The translations under genes were made by a program, and so were the position numbers. This document shows positions 53,297-61,890 of a stretch of DNA of 64,000 nt, one piece after another. The notes under the pieces were generated by a model. That model saw nothing but the letters and a program-made list of their open reading frames with translations. It was not told where the DNA came from and did no database searches. Every line of letters begins with the position of its first letter. Within the stretch, counting starts at the first letter, position 1. The DNA comes from Anaerostipes rhamnosivorans (GTDB lineage: Bacteria > Bacillota > Clostridia > Lachnospirales > Lachnospiraceae), in contig NZ_CP040058.1 in NCBI RefSeq assembly GCF_005280655.1, positions 2,952,001 through 3,016,000 on the forward strand, given 5' to 3'.

Positions 53297-54652
53297 ATGA
53301 ATGAAGAAAGAGGCGGCTTTTCCAGCAGGATCGGCTTTGTGCTGGCAACTGCAGGATCAGCTGTAGGACTAGGAAACATATGGAGATTTCCATATCTGGC
53401 TGCAAAATACGGAGGCGGGAGCTTCCTTTTGATTTACCTGATACTCGCGGTAACCTTTGGATTTACCCTGATGATCACCGAGATAGCGATTGGACGGCGT
53501 ACTGGCAAAAGCGCCATTCATGCGTTCTCTTCTTTTAATAAGAAGTATAAGTTTATCGGTTATCTGACCAGTATCATACCGTTCATCATCTTCCCTTATT
53601 ACTGTGTGATTGGGGGATGGGTAACAAAATACTTATTTGTATCAGTAAGCGGAAATATAAACCAGGCAGCAGGAGATACCTTTTTTGAAGGCTTTATCAG
53701 CCAGTCTGTAAGCCCTATGGTATGGCTCCTGATTTTCGCTGGCATTACACTGATTGTTGTTGCCCTGGGAGTAGAAGGCGGTATCGAAAAAGTCAGCACC
53801 ATCCTGATGCCGATTTTGATCGTACTGCTGATCGGTATTTCTGTTTATTGTATTACCAGAAAGGGAGCCATGGAAGGCGTATTGTATTACATCAAGCCAA
53901 ATCTTAAGGATTTGACGCCGACTACATTCCTGGCCGCATTAGGACAGCTGTTTTATTCCATGTCATTGGCAATGGGGATCATGATTACTTTCGGTTCCTA
54001 TATGCCGAAAAAATCCAACCTTGAGAAGTCTGTTTCTCAGGTAGAGATTTTTGATACAGGTGTCGCTTTCCTGTCTGGGCTTATGATTGTCCCTGCAGTC
54101 TTTGTATTTTCAGGAGGAAATGCCGATATGCTCGCATCCGGCCCATCCCTGATGTTTAAGATGCTGCCGAAGGTATTTAACAGCATGGCACTGGGAACTG
54201 TCATCGGAGCCGTTTTCTTCATTTTAGTTTTCTTTGCGGCGCTGACCTCTGCGATTTCCCTTTTGGAAACCCTGGTCTCCATCGTAATGGATAAGTTTCA
54301 TTTATCCCGGTTAAGAGCCTGCATCACCATGTTTGTCATTGCAATGATCATGGCAGTGCCGTCATCACTGGGATTTGGTATATGGAGCAATATCAAGCTT
54401 CTTGGCTTCAGCTTCCTGGATTTCTTCGACTTCATGAGCAACAGCGTGTTAATGCCGATCGCAGCCTTCTGCACCTGCATGTTTGCCGCTTATGTCATTA
54501 AACCGAAAGAGATCATTGACGAAGTAGAAAGTTCAGGAGATTTTAAACGGAAGAACTTATATCTTCCTATGATTAAATTCTTCGCACCGATCTGTATCAT
54601 CGCGATTCTGTTATTCTCTGTACTTCAGGGAATGGGAATTATTACGGTATAA
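53297..54652 (+). CDS. NSS-family sodium-dependent transporter
   Basis: 451 aa, about 11-12 membrane segments. The hallmark TAGSAVGLGNIWRFPYLAAK of neurotransmitter:sodium symporters (LeuT/MhsT relatives) is complete in TM1. Family members carry amino acids or similar amines with Na+. Here the gene is 24 bp after thiC, with AAAGGAGG, in the same TPP-riboswitch transcript and before a shared terminator. This suggests transport of thiamine, its pyrimidine, or a precursor, which would be unusual for the family. Confidence 0.9.
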   Translation: MNEERGGFSSRIGFVLATAGSAVGLGNIWRFPYLAAKYGGGSFLLIYLILAVTFGFTLMITEIAIGRRTGKSAIHAFSSFNKKYKFIGYLTSIIPFIIFPYYCVIGGWVTKYLFVSVSGNINQAAGDTFFEGFISQSVSPMVWLLIFAGITLIVVALGVEGGIEKVSTILMPILIVLLIGISVYCITRKGAMEGVLYYIKPNLKDLTPTTFLAALGQLFYSMSLAMGIMITFGSYMPKKSNLEKSVSQVEIFDTGVAFLSGLMIVPAVFVFSGGNADMLASGPSLMFKMLPKVFNSMALGTVIGAVFFILVFFAALTSAISLLETLVSIVMDKFHLSRLRACITMFVIAMIMAVPSSLGFGIWSNIKLLGFSFLDFFDFMSNSVLMPIAAFCTCMFAAYVIKPKEIIDEVESSGDFKRKNLYLPMIKFFAPICIIAILLFSVLQGMGIITV

Positions 54653-54660
54653 AGGTAAAA

Positions 54661-54694
54661 AAATGGTTCTGAGGTTTAGACCTTAGAACCATTT
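54661..54694. terminator. Bidirectional intrinsic terminator
   Basis: AAATGGTTCTGAGGT pairs with ACCTTAGAACCATTT, followed by T tract; ends the thiC-transporter operon and the convergent aldolase operon. Confidence 0.9.
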
Positions 54695-54702
54695 TTTTAT
54701 AT

Positions 54703-55389
54703 TTATTTTTCTAAGCAGTCCTTCATGGTTCTGCCCTCTCCGCACAGTCCTTCAAAATCCTTTGTAAAAGCATCCACTGCGGCTTTCACAGAATCATTTT
54801 TAATCAGTCCTTCTATGACATCCGGCGCAATGGTTGCGGCTCCGATCCCATAAGCACAAAGCTCCAGAACCTGCTGGGAATTCTTAAAGCTGGCCGCCAG
54901 TACTTCTGTCTTCAACCCGTTTTTCTGAAAAATGTCGTGAATTCTTTTAACTGAACTCACTCCGTCGGCACCCAGATTGTCGATCCGGTTCACATATGGA
55001 GCCGCGTAGGATGCCCCAGCTTTTGCCGCCAGAAAAGCCTGCATCGGTGTATAGATTGCTGTAGCTGTAATACCCACCCCTTGTTTGGACAGCTGTTTCA
55101 TGGCTTTCAGACCTTCTGCAGTAGTAGGTACTTTAATAAATGTATTCTGTCCAAGCCGTTCCAGGATGGTCCCCGCTTCTTCCACCATATCTTCCGCCCT
55201 TTTGGACACTACCTGTACATGCAGATCCGCTTTTTCTCCGATAAAGTCCCGGATCTCTTTCAGAACTTCATATGGCTGCCTTTTGCTTTTCGCCAGGATA
55301 GACGGATTTGTTGTCACACCATCCACAGGAAAATACTCATATAAATGTTTAATTGCTTTAATATTTGCATCGTCAATAATAAATTTCAC
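54703..55389 (-). CDS. Fructose-6-phosphate aldolase / transaldolase-like (FSA family)
   Basis: 228 aa, FSA/TalC length. Typical text KFIIDDANIKAIKHLYEYFP, VTTNPSILAKSKR, and the Schiff-base Lys in NTFIKVPTTAEGL; ends with NRIDNLGADGVSSV and GIGAATIAPDV blocks. The GTG at 55389 is preferred, with AAAGGAG upstream; a GTG at 55410 is possible. FSA-type enzymes cleave fructose-6-phosphate or 1-deoxyfructose-6-phosphate. Last gene of the glycyl-radical-enzyme operon, so it probably cleaves that pathway's ketose phosphate. Confidence 0.85.
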   Translation of the reverse strand: MKFIIDDANIKAIKHLYEYFPVDGVTTNPSILAKSKRQPYEVLKEIRDFIGEKADLHVQVVSKRAEDMVEEAGTILERLGQNTFIKVPTTAEGLKAMKQLSKQGVGITATAIYTPMQAFLAAKAGASYAAPYVNRIDNLGADGVSSVKRIHDIFQKNGLKTEVLAASFKNSQQVLELCAYGIGAATIAPDVIEGLIKNDSVKAAVDAFTKDFEGLCGEGRTMKDCLEK

Positions 55390-55411
55390 TTCTTTTTCTC
55401 CTTTTCTCACT

Positions 55412-56323
55412 CTATAGTTCCATGATCACATTTTGGACTCCGCCATGTCTGGCCCACTGTCCAAATTCCTGCATCTGTTCTCCGGTATACATTTTAGGAT
55501 TTTCTTTGAAACAAAACGTTTTGCCGATCAAATGATACTTCGCCTCAGCCAGAGGATTATAATTTAAGATCTCATAGGCCGCAGACGGGTAGATTCCGCT
55601 AATATATCCGGCGATTTCCTTTATATTGTCTCTGCAGGCCGTAAGTTCCGGGATCATGGGCGTGCGCACAGTAACCTGGTCTTTTTTGTCTGATTCCAGA
55701 AGGAACTTCAAGTTTTTTTTGATCTGTTCATTGGATACCCCAACGTACTTTTTATGCATTTCCTCATCTGCGATCTTAAAGTCCGCAAAGATACTGTCCA
55801 AATAGGGCAGAAGATATTCCAGCACGTCCTGTTGTGCATACAGGGACGTCTCAATGGCCGTATGGATTCCTTCCACTTTACACTGCTTCAAAATCTCCAG
55901 CGCAAACTCCCACTGTAAAAGGGGCTCCCCTCCTGACAGTGTCACCCCGCCTCCATGATGATAAAATACCAGATCTCTCCGAATCTCTTTCATCACATCC
56001 TCAGCGCTGCACACTCTGGAGTCCATTTGCAGAGCGCCCGAAGGACACAGGTCTATGAGACGTTCCCAGTCCTCAGGGGCATTTGTATCCAACACCACAT
56101 TCCCTGAAACCATCCTGGCTCCCGAAGCCAGGGCTCGGGCCGCACAGGTTTTGCAGTGGATACAGCGGTTCTCAAACCAGACCGGCCTTCTTTCCCATGC
56201 AATGCCCTCAGGATTCTGGCACCACACACAGGACAGCGGGCAGCCTTTTAAGAATACAGTGGTGCGTATGCCATCCCCGTCATGGGTGGAAAATCTCCGG
56301 ATATCAAATACTCTCCCTTCCAT
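55412..56323 (-). CDS. Glycyl radical enzyme activating enzyme (radical SAM)
   Basis: 303 aa. The radical-SAM motif CX3CX2C is CPLSCVWC near residue 31. Two ferredoxin-like cluster ligand groups lie in the inserted domain (CIHCKTCAARA and LCPSGAL), as in activases of glycerol dehydratase/PflD type. GGEPLLQWEFA is the SAM-binding GGEP motif. It makes the glycyl radical in the partner enzyme. The start at 56323 overlaps the glycyl radical enzyme stop; GGAG precedes it by 9 nt; ATG 56338 is an alternative. Confidence 0.92.
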   Translation of the reverse strand: MEGRVFDIRRFSTHDGDGIRTTVFLKGCPLSCVWCQNPEGIAWERRPVWFENRCIHCKTCAARALASGARMVSGNVVLDTNAPEDWERLIDLCPSGALQMDSRVCSAEDVMKEIRRDLVFYHHGGGVTLSGGEPLLQWEFALEILKQCKVEGIHTAIETSLYAQQDVLEYLLPYLDSIFADFKIADEEMHKKYVGVSNEQIKKNLKFLLESDKKDQVTVRTPMIPELTACRDNIKEIAGYISGIYPSAAYEILNYNPLAEAKYHLIGKTFCFKENPKMYTGEQMQEFGQWARHGGVQNVIMEL

Positions 56324-56324
56324 A

Positions 56325-58679
56325 TCAGATGTCTCCATAGCTTGTGCGGGCGATGATCTCATTTTGCAGTTCATCAGCTAATTCCGTAAAATATGCCGTA
56401 TAGCCTGCCACCCTCACAGTCAGTCCCCGGTACTGTTCCGGGTTTTCCTTGGCGGCAATGAGGTCCTCCTTTCTCACCACGTTAAACTGGATATGCGGTA
56501 TCTCCAGATCCACAAAACTTCTCAGGAAACTTCCGAACTTTTTAACCCCGGTCTCATTGTGAAAAAATTCAGGGAGGAACTTCATGTTCAGCAGACCGCC
56601 GTTAGTGGTCAGGGTCTTATCCAGCTTTGAGACAGATTTCAGGACTGCCGTAGGTCCCTTGATGTCTCTTCCGTAGACTGGTGACATACCGCCGTCCGCA
56701 AGAGGTTCCCCTGCGTGGCGGCCGTCCGGTGTGGCCCCCACATTTTCTCCCATAGGAACGTGTGCTGACACTGTATACATCCCTGTGTGGTATGGGCCTC
56801 CCCGATAGTTGGTAAAGGTCCTCAGACGGTTTTTGAAATAATCTGCCCATTTGGTACCCATAGCATCCACCCAGTCCACGTCGTTTCCATACTTTGGAAC
56901 CTTATTTAACATCATAGTGCGCAGGATCTCATAACCCTCAAAATCCTTCTTTAACGCGTCCAGCATTTCTTCCCGTGAAACCCTTTTCTCATCGTAAACC
57001 AATTGCTTTATTGCTGCCAGACTGTCTGCAAGGTTTGCCACCTGGATCATCTGGATCCCGGACAAATTGTACTTGGCCCCTCCTGCGGTCACATCCATTC
57101 CTTTTTCCATACAGTCGTCAATGGACGCTGACAAGAACGGGGATGGCAGCAGGTCAATGTGGGCCTTTTCCACTTCCTCGCAGGCCAGGATCATCTTATC
57201 CATGAAGTAGTCGATCTGCTTTTGAAATGCCTGCTCCAGCTGTCCAAAAGTCTCATAGCTTTTAAGACTTCCGAAATCAGGAGCAATTCTCTCTCCCGTC
57301 AAAAGACAGACTCCTCCGGTCAGTGTGACCTCCAGCGCCTTATTCAGGTTGAACATAGCTGAGTCACTCCAGCCCAGATTATTTCCCTGGGTAGTCAGTT
57401 CCACACAGCCTACGATGGCATAGTCCATGGCATCCTTTTCTTCGATCCCCAGTTCCATGATAGATGGGATCACCGCCTTGTCGTTGAAAAACTGCGGCAT
57501 ACCGCTTCCTTTTGCAACGACCCGAACTGCCTCATGAAGCAGTTCATCCCTGGTGCCCTCGTGAAGTCTCACTGAGAGGTTGGGCTGTGGCAGTCCTAGG
57601 TGCCTCTGTGCCTCAAGAAATAAAAATGAAAGATCATTAGAGTAATCGTTTCCTTCCTCATCCTGTCCGCCTACAGCAATATTAAATCCGATAGGAAAGC
57701 CTGCGAAGTATTTCGCACCGTGGGAGTTTCTCATATACACAATCTCATTGAACTTCAGCCACATACATTCGATGATCTCCAGGGCAGCCTGCCTGTCAAG
57801 CCTTCCTTCCTTTACATCTTTTTCATAGTACTGAATCAGGTGGCGGTCCAGACGTCCCGGGGAAAAGGAGGATGCATTGGATTCCATTTGAAGAACCACA
57901 AATAAAAACCAGATGGACTGGACTGCCTCATGAAAAGTCTCTGCCGGGCGTTTGCTAAGCTCCTTACAATTTGCTGCCACCTGGATCATGGACTTCTTTT
58001 TTTCCTCGTTCTGCTCCTTCTCTGCCATGGACATGATCAAGTCATGATACCGGACCATAAAGTTTTGAACACCTTCCATCACAAGGATCACGCTCTCATA
58101 GAAATCCCTTTGCCCTTCACTGCATGTTTTAAGCTTTTCCCTGGCCTGTTCTTTAAGTCCTGCCGGTCCCAGATTGAGCCATTCTATACAGTTGGGACAG
58201 ATATGCCCCTGTGCATGATCCTTCTGGTTGATCTTTACCACCTTTGCGATCTCGTCGATTTCTTTCCCGTATCGTCTGTTCAGCACATCCTCCAGGGATT
58301 TCCCTTCCCAGTACGGTTTAATCACGTTCCTGAAAGTTTCGATATCCTCAGAATGAACGTTGAATTTATCCTGGGGTCTTGTGGGCAGAGTTTCAAACTC
58401 CCGGTCCACCCATGTGCTGCCGCTCTCCGGAAATACAACACCATAGCGCACCCCGGCTGTCCTGTTTCCTACAATAAGCTCCTCCGGCTCTGCGCTGATC
58501 CCTATGTTCTCCAATGAGGCCTTTAACGCCAATGCCCTCTGAATGATTCTTGGTTTCTCCTCATTTTGTTTATAGCACTCCGTGATGATCAATGCCTGTT
58601 CAATGGACGCATATCTGGGTTCTGACAACATTTTATCTTTTAAATACTTTACTCTCTCAGTCTGAAAAACTTCTTTCAT
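56325..58679 (-). CDS. Glycyl radical enzyme (dehydratase/C-O lyase type, PflD-like)
   Basis: 784 aa. The radical Gly is in VRVAGYTAYF (G759). The thiyl-radical Cys and general base are in GCVELTTQGNNLGWSD (C425, E427), the CxE motif of the dehydratase-type enzymes, not the CC of pyruvate formate-lyase. A His block QGHICPNCIEW near 160 also fits. The enzyme lies with a fructose-family PTS, an FSA aldolase and an epimerase, so the substrate is probably an imported phosphorylated polyol or anhydro-sugar, not glycerol or choline. Substrate is not proven by sequence. Confidence 0.9.
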   Translation of the reverse strand: MKEVFQTERVKYLKDKMLSEPRYASIEQALIITECYKQNEEKPRIIQRALALKASLENIGISAEPEELIVGNRTAGVRYGVVFPESGSTWVDREFETLPTRPQDKFNVHSEDIETFRNVIKPYWEGKSLEDVLNRRYGKEIDEIAKVVKINQKDHAQGHICPNCIEWLNLGPAGLKEQAREKLKTCSEGQRDFYESVILVMEGVQNFMVRYHDLIMSMAEKEQNEEKKKSMIQVAANCKELSKRPAETFHEAVQSIWFLFVVLQMESNASSFSPGRLDRHLIQYYEKDVKEGRLDRQAALEIIECMWLKFNEIVYMRNSHGAKYFAGFPIGFNIAVGGQDEEGNDYSNDLSFLFLEAQRHLGLPQPNLSVRLHEGTRDELLHEAVRVVAKGSGMPQFFNDKAVIPSIMELGIEEKDAMDYAIVGCVELTTQGNNLGWSDSAMFNLNKALEVTLTGGVCLLTGERIAPDFGSLKSYETFGQLEQAFQKQIDYFMDKMILACEEVEKAHIDLLPSPFLSASIDDCMEKGMDVTAGGAKYNLSGIQMIQVANLADSLAAIKQLVYDEKRVSREEMLDALKKDFEGYEILRTMMLNKVPKYGNDVDWVDAMGTKWADYFKNRLRTFTNYRGGPYHTGMYTVSAHVPMGENVGATPDGRHAGEPLADGGMSPVYGRDIKGPTAVLKSVSKLDKTLTTNGGLLNMKFLPEFFHNETGVKKFGSFLRSFVDLEIPHIQFNVVRKEDLIAAKENPEQYRGLTVRVAGYTAYFTELADELQNEIIARTSYGDI

Positions 58680-58718
58680 CCGCTGCTCCTTTCTTGGATA
58701 GTTTATAGATTGCTATGC

Positions 58719-58760
58719 TTTATTGTTTTTTATTATTATATATTATTTATTATTATTTTT
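58719..58760 (-). promoter_or_regulatory. AT-rich shared motif, site 1 (glycyl radical enzyme)
   Basis: Plus strand TTTATTGTTTTTTATTAT then ATATATTATTTATTATTATT; nearly the same as 63874-63916, 40-82 bp upstream of the enzyme start. See the sites at 61559 and 63874. Confidence 0.6.
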
Positions 58761-58837
58761 CAAGCCTTATTCCGTTTTATATGTAAAAAATAAGGATTCA
58801 CAAGTACAGGAGAAAGTCGGATATAAATAAATGAATA

Positions 58838-58870
58838 AACAAGGGAGCCCGCTTGTGGCTCCCTTGTTTA
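58838..58870 (-). terminator. Terminator after PTS IIB gene
   Basis: Stem AAACAAGGGAGCC / GGCTCCCTTGTTT, separating the PTS/epimerase transcript from the enzyme operon. The minus strand ends TATTCATTTATTT. A partial terminator giving lower enzyme expression is possible. Confidence 0.7.
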
Positions 58871-58982
58871 GTACAATATGCCTATTTGAATAGGGCTGTA
58901 ATTACCCCTCTCGTGAGTAATTCTCTATCTATTGAAGTTCATCTTTGAATCATTTCTGAGTATGACAGCCCCTCTGGGATCA

Positions 58983-59297
58983 TCATAGTTCTTTTACCAT
59001 TTTCTCCAGCTTTACTATAATCGCTTCCGCCTTTTTTACGGCATCGCTGACACCAACTCTTACCTTCGGGATACCGTCAAAACGTCCTTCGTCCTTGATA
59101 GGCATATCTTTTGTAAGGATGACTGCGTCCGCCCCCAAAAGATCCTCCGCCTTGATCTGGTTTTCAATCCCGATGGAACCCTGTGTTTCCACTTTGATCT
59201 CGATCCCATGGTTTTTCGCCGCCTTTTCCAATGCCTCCGCTGACATATAGGTATGTGCCACCCCGGATGGGCATGCTGTTACTGCTAAAAATTTCAT
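58983..59297 (-). CDS. PTS fructose-family IIB component
   Basis: 104 aa. Phosphorylation-site Cys9 in AVTACPSGVAHTYMSAEALE, the usual TxCPTGxAHTYM motif. ETQGSIGIENQIKAEDLLGA and VILTKDM complete the IIB-fru signature. It accepts phosphate from IIA and hands it to sugar during uptake by IIC. Its gene follows IIC by 35 bp. Confidence 0.93.
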   Translation of the reverse strand: MKFLAVTACPSGVAHTYMSAEALEKAAKNHGIEIKVETQGSIGIENQIKAEDLLGADAVILTKDMPIKDEGRFDGIPKVRVGVSDAVKKAEAIIVKLEKMVKEL

Positions 59298-59332
59298 TCT
59301 GTGTACCTCCTTATAACTGTATCTTCTAAGAC

Positions 59333-60400
59333 TTATTCAAAGGAAAGATCAATCTCCAGATCTTCTCCGTCTGTATCTGCTACATTTTCTGTGATATCCT
59401 TTTTCAGAAGGATCATCAGTCCTGCCGTTACCCCTACAGCCGCGGCCAGGGAAACAAGGAATCCGATGGGATTGCCCAATACAGGGAGCATGATCAGCCC
59501 GGACCAGGCCACAGGATTGGTAATATTGAACAGATACCCCACAGCTCCTCCCACAGCGGCGCCGATCATCGTGGACGGAATCACGCGCAGAGGGTCATTT
59601 GCCGCAAAGGGAATGGCTCCTTCCGTAATGCCTACACATCCCATGGCAATGGCACTCTTTGCCGCTTCTCTCTCTTCCTGTGTAAATTTTTTCTTTGCCA
59701 GAAACGCCGCCAGTGCACATCCAAGGGGCGGCGCTGTCATCGTGACCGCCATCGGCCCTGCGTATGTATAAACTCCGGCACTTACAGTGGCCACACCGAA
59801 GGTATATGCAACTTTGTTAAAAGGTCCCCCAAAATCAAAGCCTGCCAGAAGCCCGCAGACAGCACCCAGGATCACCTTGTTGCCGTTGCCCAAATGTTCC
59901 ATCACCTTTGTCATACCACTCATAATGCCGGCAATGGGCGCCCCTAAAATATACTGCATAAATCCCATCGTTACCAGAGATCCTACAATCGGTATGATCA
60001 TGATAGGCATGATAGAACTGAGTGCTTTCGGAACCTTGATCTTCTTTAAATAATAACATACAACGCCTCCCAGCAGCCCTGTGACAATACCGCCCAGAAA
60101 ACCGGCCCCCACATTGATAGAAATCATACCGCCTACAAAGCCCGGGCAAATACCTGCTCTGTCTGCAATGGACGCTGCAATATACGCGGACAGCACCGGA
60201 ACCATCAAATTCAGCGCAGTAGATCCGAAGGTCCACAGAGTTGCCATCCATGTTCCCTCCGGAGGAACACCTCCCTGCCCATATGCCATGACTGCCACAG
60301 CCATAAGGATTCCCCCTGTCACCACAAATGGAATCATATGGGACACACCATTCATCAGGTGTTTTCTCGTATCTTTGAAAATACCTACAAACTCATTCAT
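59333..60400 (-). CDS. PTS fructose-family IIC permease
   Basis: 355 aa, about nine or ten membrane segments. Family blocks are LMNGVSHMIPFVVTGGILMA, MVPVLSAYIAASIADRAGI, GFDFGGPFNKVAYTF and GITEGAIPFAANDPLRVIPS (the GxTEGAIPFA motif). It forms the transport channel with IIB and IIA encoded on either side. Sugar specificity cannot be read; fructose-type IIC proteins with glycyl radical enzymes (E. coli Frw/Fry) carry other compounds. Confidence 0.92.
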   Translation of the reverse strand: MNEFVGIFKDTRKHLMNGVSHMIPFVVTGGILMAVAVMAYGQGGVPPEGTWMATLWTFGSTALNLMVPVLSAYIAASIADRAGICPGFVGGMISINVGAGFLGGIVTGLLGGVVCYYLKKIKVPKALSSIMPIMIIPIVGSLVTMGFMQYILGAPIAGIMSGMTKVMEHLGNGNKVILGAVCGLLAGFDFGGPFNKVAYTFGVATVSAGVYTYAGPMAVTMTAPPLGCALAAFLAKKKFTQEEREAAKSAIAMGCVGITEGAIPFAANDPLRVIPSTMIGAAVGGAVGYLFNITNPVAWSGLIMLPVLGNPIGFLVSLAAAVGVTAGLMILLKKDITENVADTDGEDLEIDLSFE

Positions 60401-60415
60401 CTTCTCTCTCCTTTT

Positions 60416-60844
60416 TTATAAAACCAGTTCCAACACTTCTTTTTCATCTGTCGCTCTTTGAAGTCCCTCTCTGAAGTCATCATGGATGATCTTTCTGGAG
60501 ATCTTCGCCAGGATCTCCAGATGCTTCTCTCCCTGCCCCGGATCGGGCACAGCGATCTGGAATACGATCTGCACTTTCTCGTCAGCCCACTGTACCGGTT
60601 CCAGAAGCCTTGCAAAGGCCAGTGAGGGTTCCTTCACATGGACAGATTTTGCATGAGGTGTGGCGATGAGAAATCCAATACTTGTGGGTGCTCCCTCCTC
60701 TCTTTTTAAAACATCAGCCACATATCCCTCTTTGTCTTCCAGCCTTCCCTGCTTATCCATAACGCCGGCGATTTTTTCTACAACTTCCTCCTTAGAGCCC
60801 GCTTCCAAGTCCAATACCACCAGTCCTTCATTCATTAGTTCCAT
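60416..60844 (-). CDS. PTS fructose-family IIA component
   Basis: 142 aa, PTS_EIIA_2. Phospho-His in IGFLIATPHAKS (H64), preceded by REEGAPTSIGFL. It receives phosphate from HPr and passes it to IIB Cys9. Its ATG at 60844 overlaps the end of the epimerase gene by 17 bp. Separate IIA, IIB and IIC genes, rather than fused, are seen here. Confidence 0.92.
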   Translation of the reverse strand: MELMNEGLVVLDLEAGSKEEVVEKIAGVMDKQGRLEDKEGYVADVLKREEGAPTSIGFLIATPHAKSVHVKEPSLAFARLLEPVQWADEKVQIVFQIAVPDPGQGEKHLEILAKISRKIIHDDFREGLQRATDEKEVLELVL

Positions 60845-61547
60845 CTGTTGATTCCCCTTTCGCCCTTTCTGCCGCTTCAAGCATTTCCCCGCAGCACTGT
60901 TTTACTGTTTTGCCTTGTAAGAATAATCCCGATGTCCCACCGGTCAAAATGTCGGCTCCCGCTTTTACCACTTTCGGTATTGTCTCCTGATTGATATTGC
61001 CGTCCGCCTGTATCTTTGTCTTCAGTCCGGCATCGTCTAGCAGTTCCCTCATCCTACGGATATGTTTTATGGCGCCTTCCTGCATTTTCTGCCCTGAAAA
61101 TCCTGGGTTTACCGTAAGCTTTAAGATCCACGGCACCTCTGCCGCCAGCTGTACAAAATCCCCTCCCGGCGGTGTTGATGCCTTGTATGCCAGCACTGGC
61201 TTACATCCTGCCTTTCTGATCTGTTCAAACACCTTGAACGGATCTTCCATGGCCTCATAGTGCACTGCAATATAATCAGCTCCGGCTCTGGCATATAAGT
61301 CAATGTAGCACTCCGGTTCATAAGCCGCCAGATGCGCTTCGATCGGGAGATCTGCCGCTTTCCTCATGTGCTCCAGAAGAGTCTCAGATAATATAAAGCA
61401 CTTATTAAACCGTCCGTCTACCATATCAAAATGAAAAAATGAGATATCTGACTGTTCTGCCTCTTTCACCGCCTCTCCAAGACGGCATAGGTCCATACAG
61501 GAAACCGATGCAGACACCATAATTTGTTTTTCTTCTGCCTGTCTCAT
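60828..61547 (-). CDS. Ribulose-phosphate 3-epimerase-like (AlsE-like) sugar-phosphate epimerase
   Basis: 239 aa TIM barrel. Metal and catalytic residues are complete: FFHFDMVDGRF (His and Asp), PIEAHLAAYEPE (His) and IQADGNINQETIPKVVKAGA (Asp); the phosphate site GGTSGLF is present. The protein differs enough from Rpe to be a specialised member, such as the allulose-6-phosphate 3-epimerase AlsE. It is first in the PTS transcript, so it probably inverts C3 of a ketose phosphate made by this pathway. Confidence 0.8.
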   Translation of the reverse strand: MRQAEEKQIMVSASVSCMDLCRLGEAVKEAEQSDISFFHFDMVDGRFNKCFILSETLLEHMRKAADLPIEAHLAAYEPECYIDLYARAGADYIAVHYEAMEDPFKVFEQIRKAGCKPVLAYKASTPPGGDFVQLAAEVPWILKLTVNPGFSGQKMQEGAIKHIRRMRELLDDAGLKTKIQADGNINQETIPKVVKAGADILTGGTSGLFLQGKTVKQCCGEMLEAAERAKGESTDGTNE

Positions 61548-61558
61548 ACTAATCCTTT

Positions 61559-61604
61559 CTTTTATTGTTTATCTTTGTTTAATATTATTCTATATTTATT
61601 TATC
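61559..61604 (-). promoter_or_regulatory. AT-rich shared motif, site 2 (epimerase/PTS)
   Basis: Plus strand TTTTATTGTTTATCTTTGTT ... AATATTATTCTATATTTATT: a looser match to the sites at 58719 and 63874, in the same place relative to the start codon. Confidence 0.4.
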
Positions 61605-61718
61605 CCATTATTCAATAGGTTCTTTCTTCTCTTTTTGCCGTTGGCTTTCTGCAAAAAGAGGACACCTTGGCCATACAAATGCATTTTTTGCAGTAATACT
61701 AATGTAAATCTAAAACTA

Positions 61719-61833
61719 GGACAAAGCGGACAGGCCCACATCATATCCCTATTCATGAAGGGCTCGACAACTTTGTGCACATCATGCCCGGAGGGCTTTT
61801 TTGTTCCATAGGGAAAACTTTCCTATGGAATAA
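61719..61833 (+). repeat. Structured dispersed repeat element, copy 2
   Basis: Same order as copy 1: AGGACAAAGCGGACAGGCCC start, central AAGGGCTCG...AACTTTGT pairing region, GCCC-GGA-GGGC plus TTTTTTGTT, and TTCCATAGGGAAA / TTTCCTATGGAA inverted repeat. Same plus orientation. Confidence 0.7.
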
Positions 61834-61866
61834 AAAAAGCTGCGGTACGTCTGCCGCAGCTTTTTT
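61831..61866. terminator. Bidirectional terminator after regulator gene
   Basis: AAAGCTGCGG / CCGCAGCTTT stem with T tract on both strands (TTTTTTC; minus TTTTTTTATT). Confidence 0.85.
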
Positions 61867-61890
61867 CTCAGTGTTAAATATCAGGCTCCT

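Larger units (their letters stand above)
58680..58982. other. Regulatory gap between PTS IIB and glycyl radical enzyme
   Basis: Contains the AT-rich motif (58719-58760) before the enzyme gene and a terminator at 58838-58870. The rest (58872-58982) has no ORF; it includes several short GC runs but nothing I can identify. Confidence 0.5.
61548..61890. other. Gap between epimerase and regulator
   Basis: Holds the epimerase upstream motif (61559-61604), a full copy of the dispersed repeat (61719-61833) and a bidirectional terminator (61831-61866). The 61605-61718 stretch has no feature I recognise. Confidence 0.5.
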
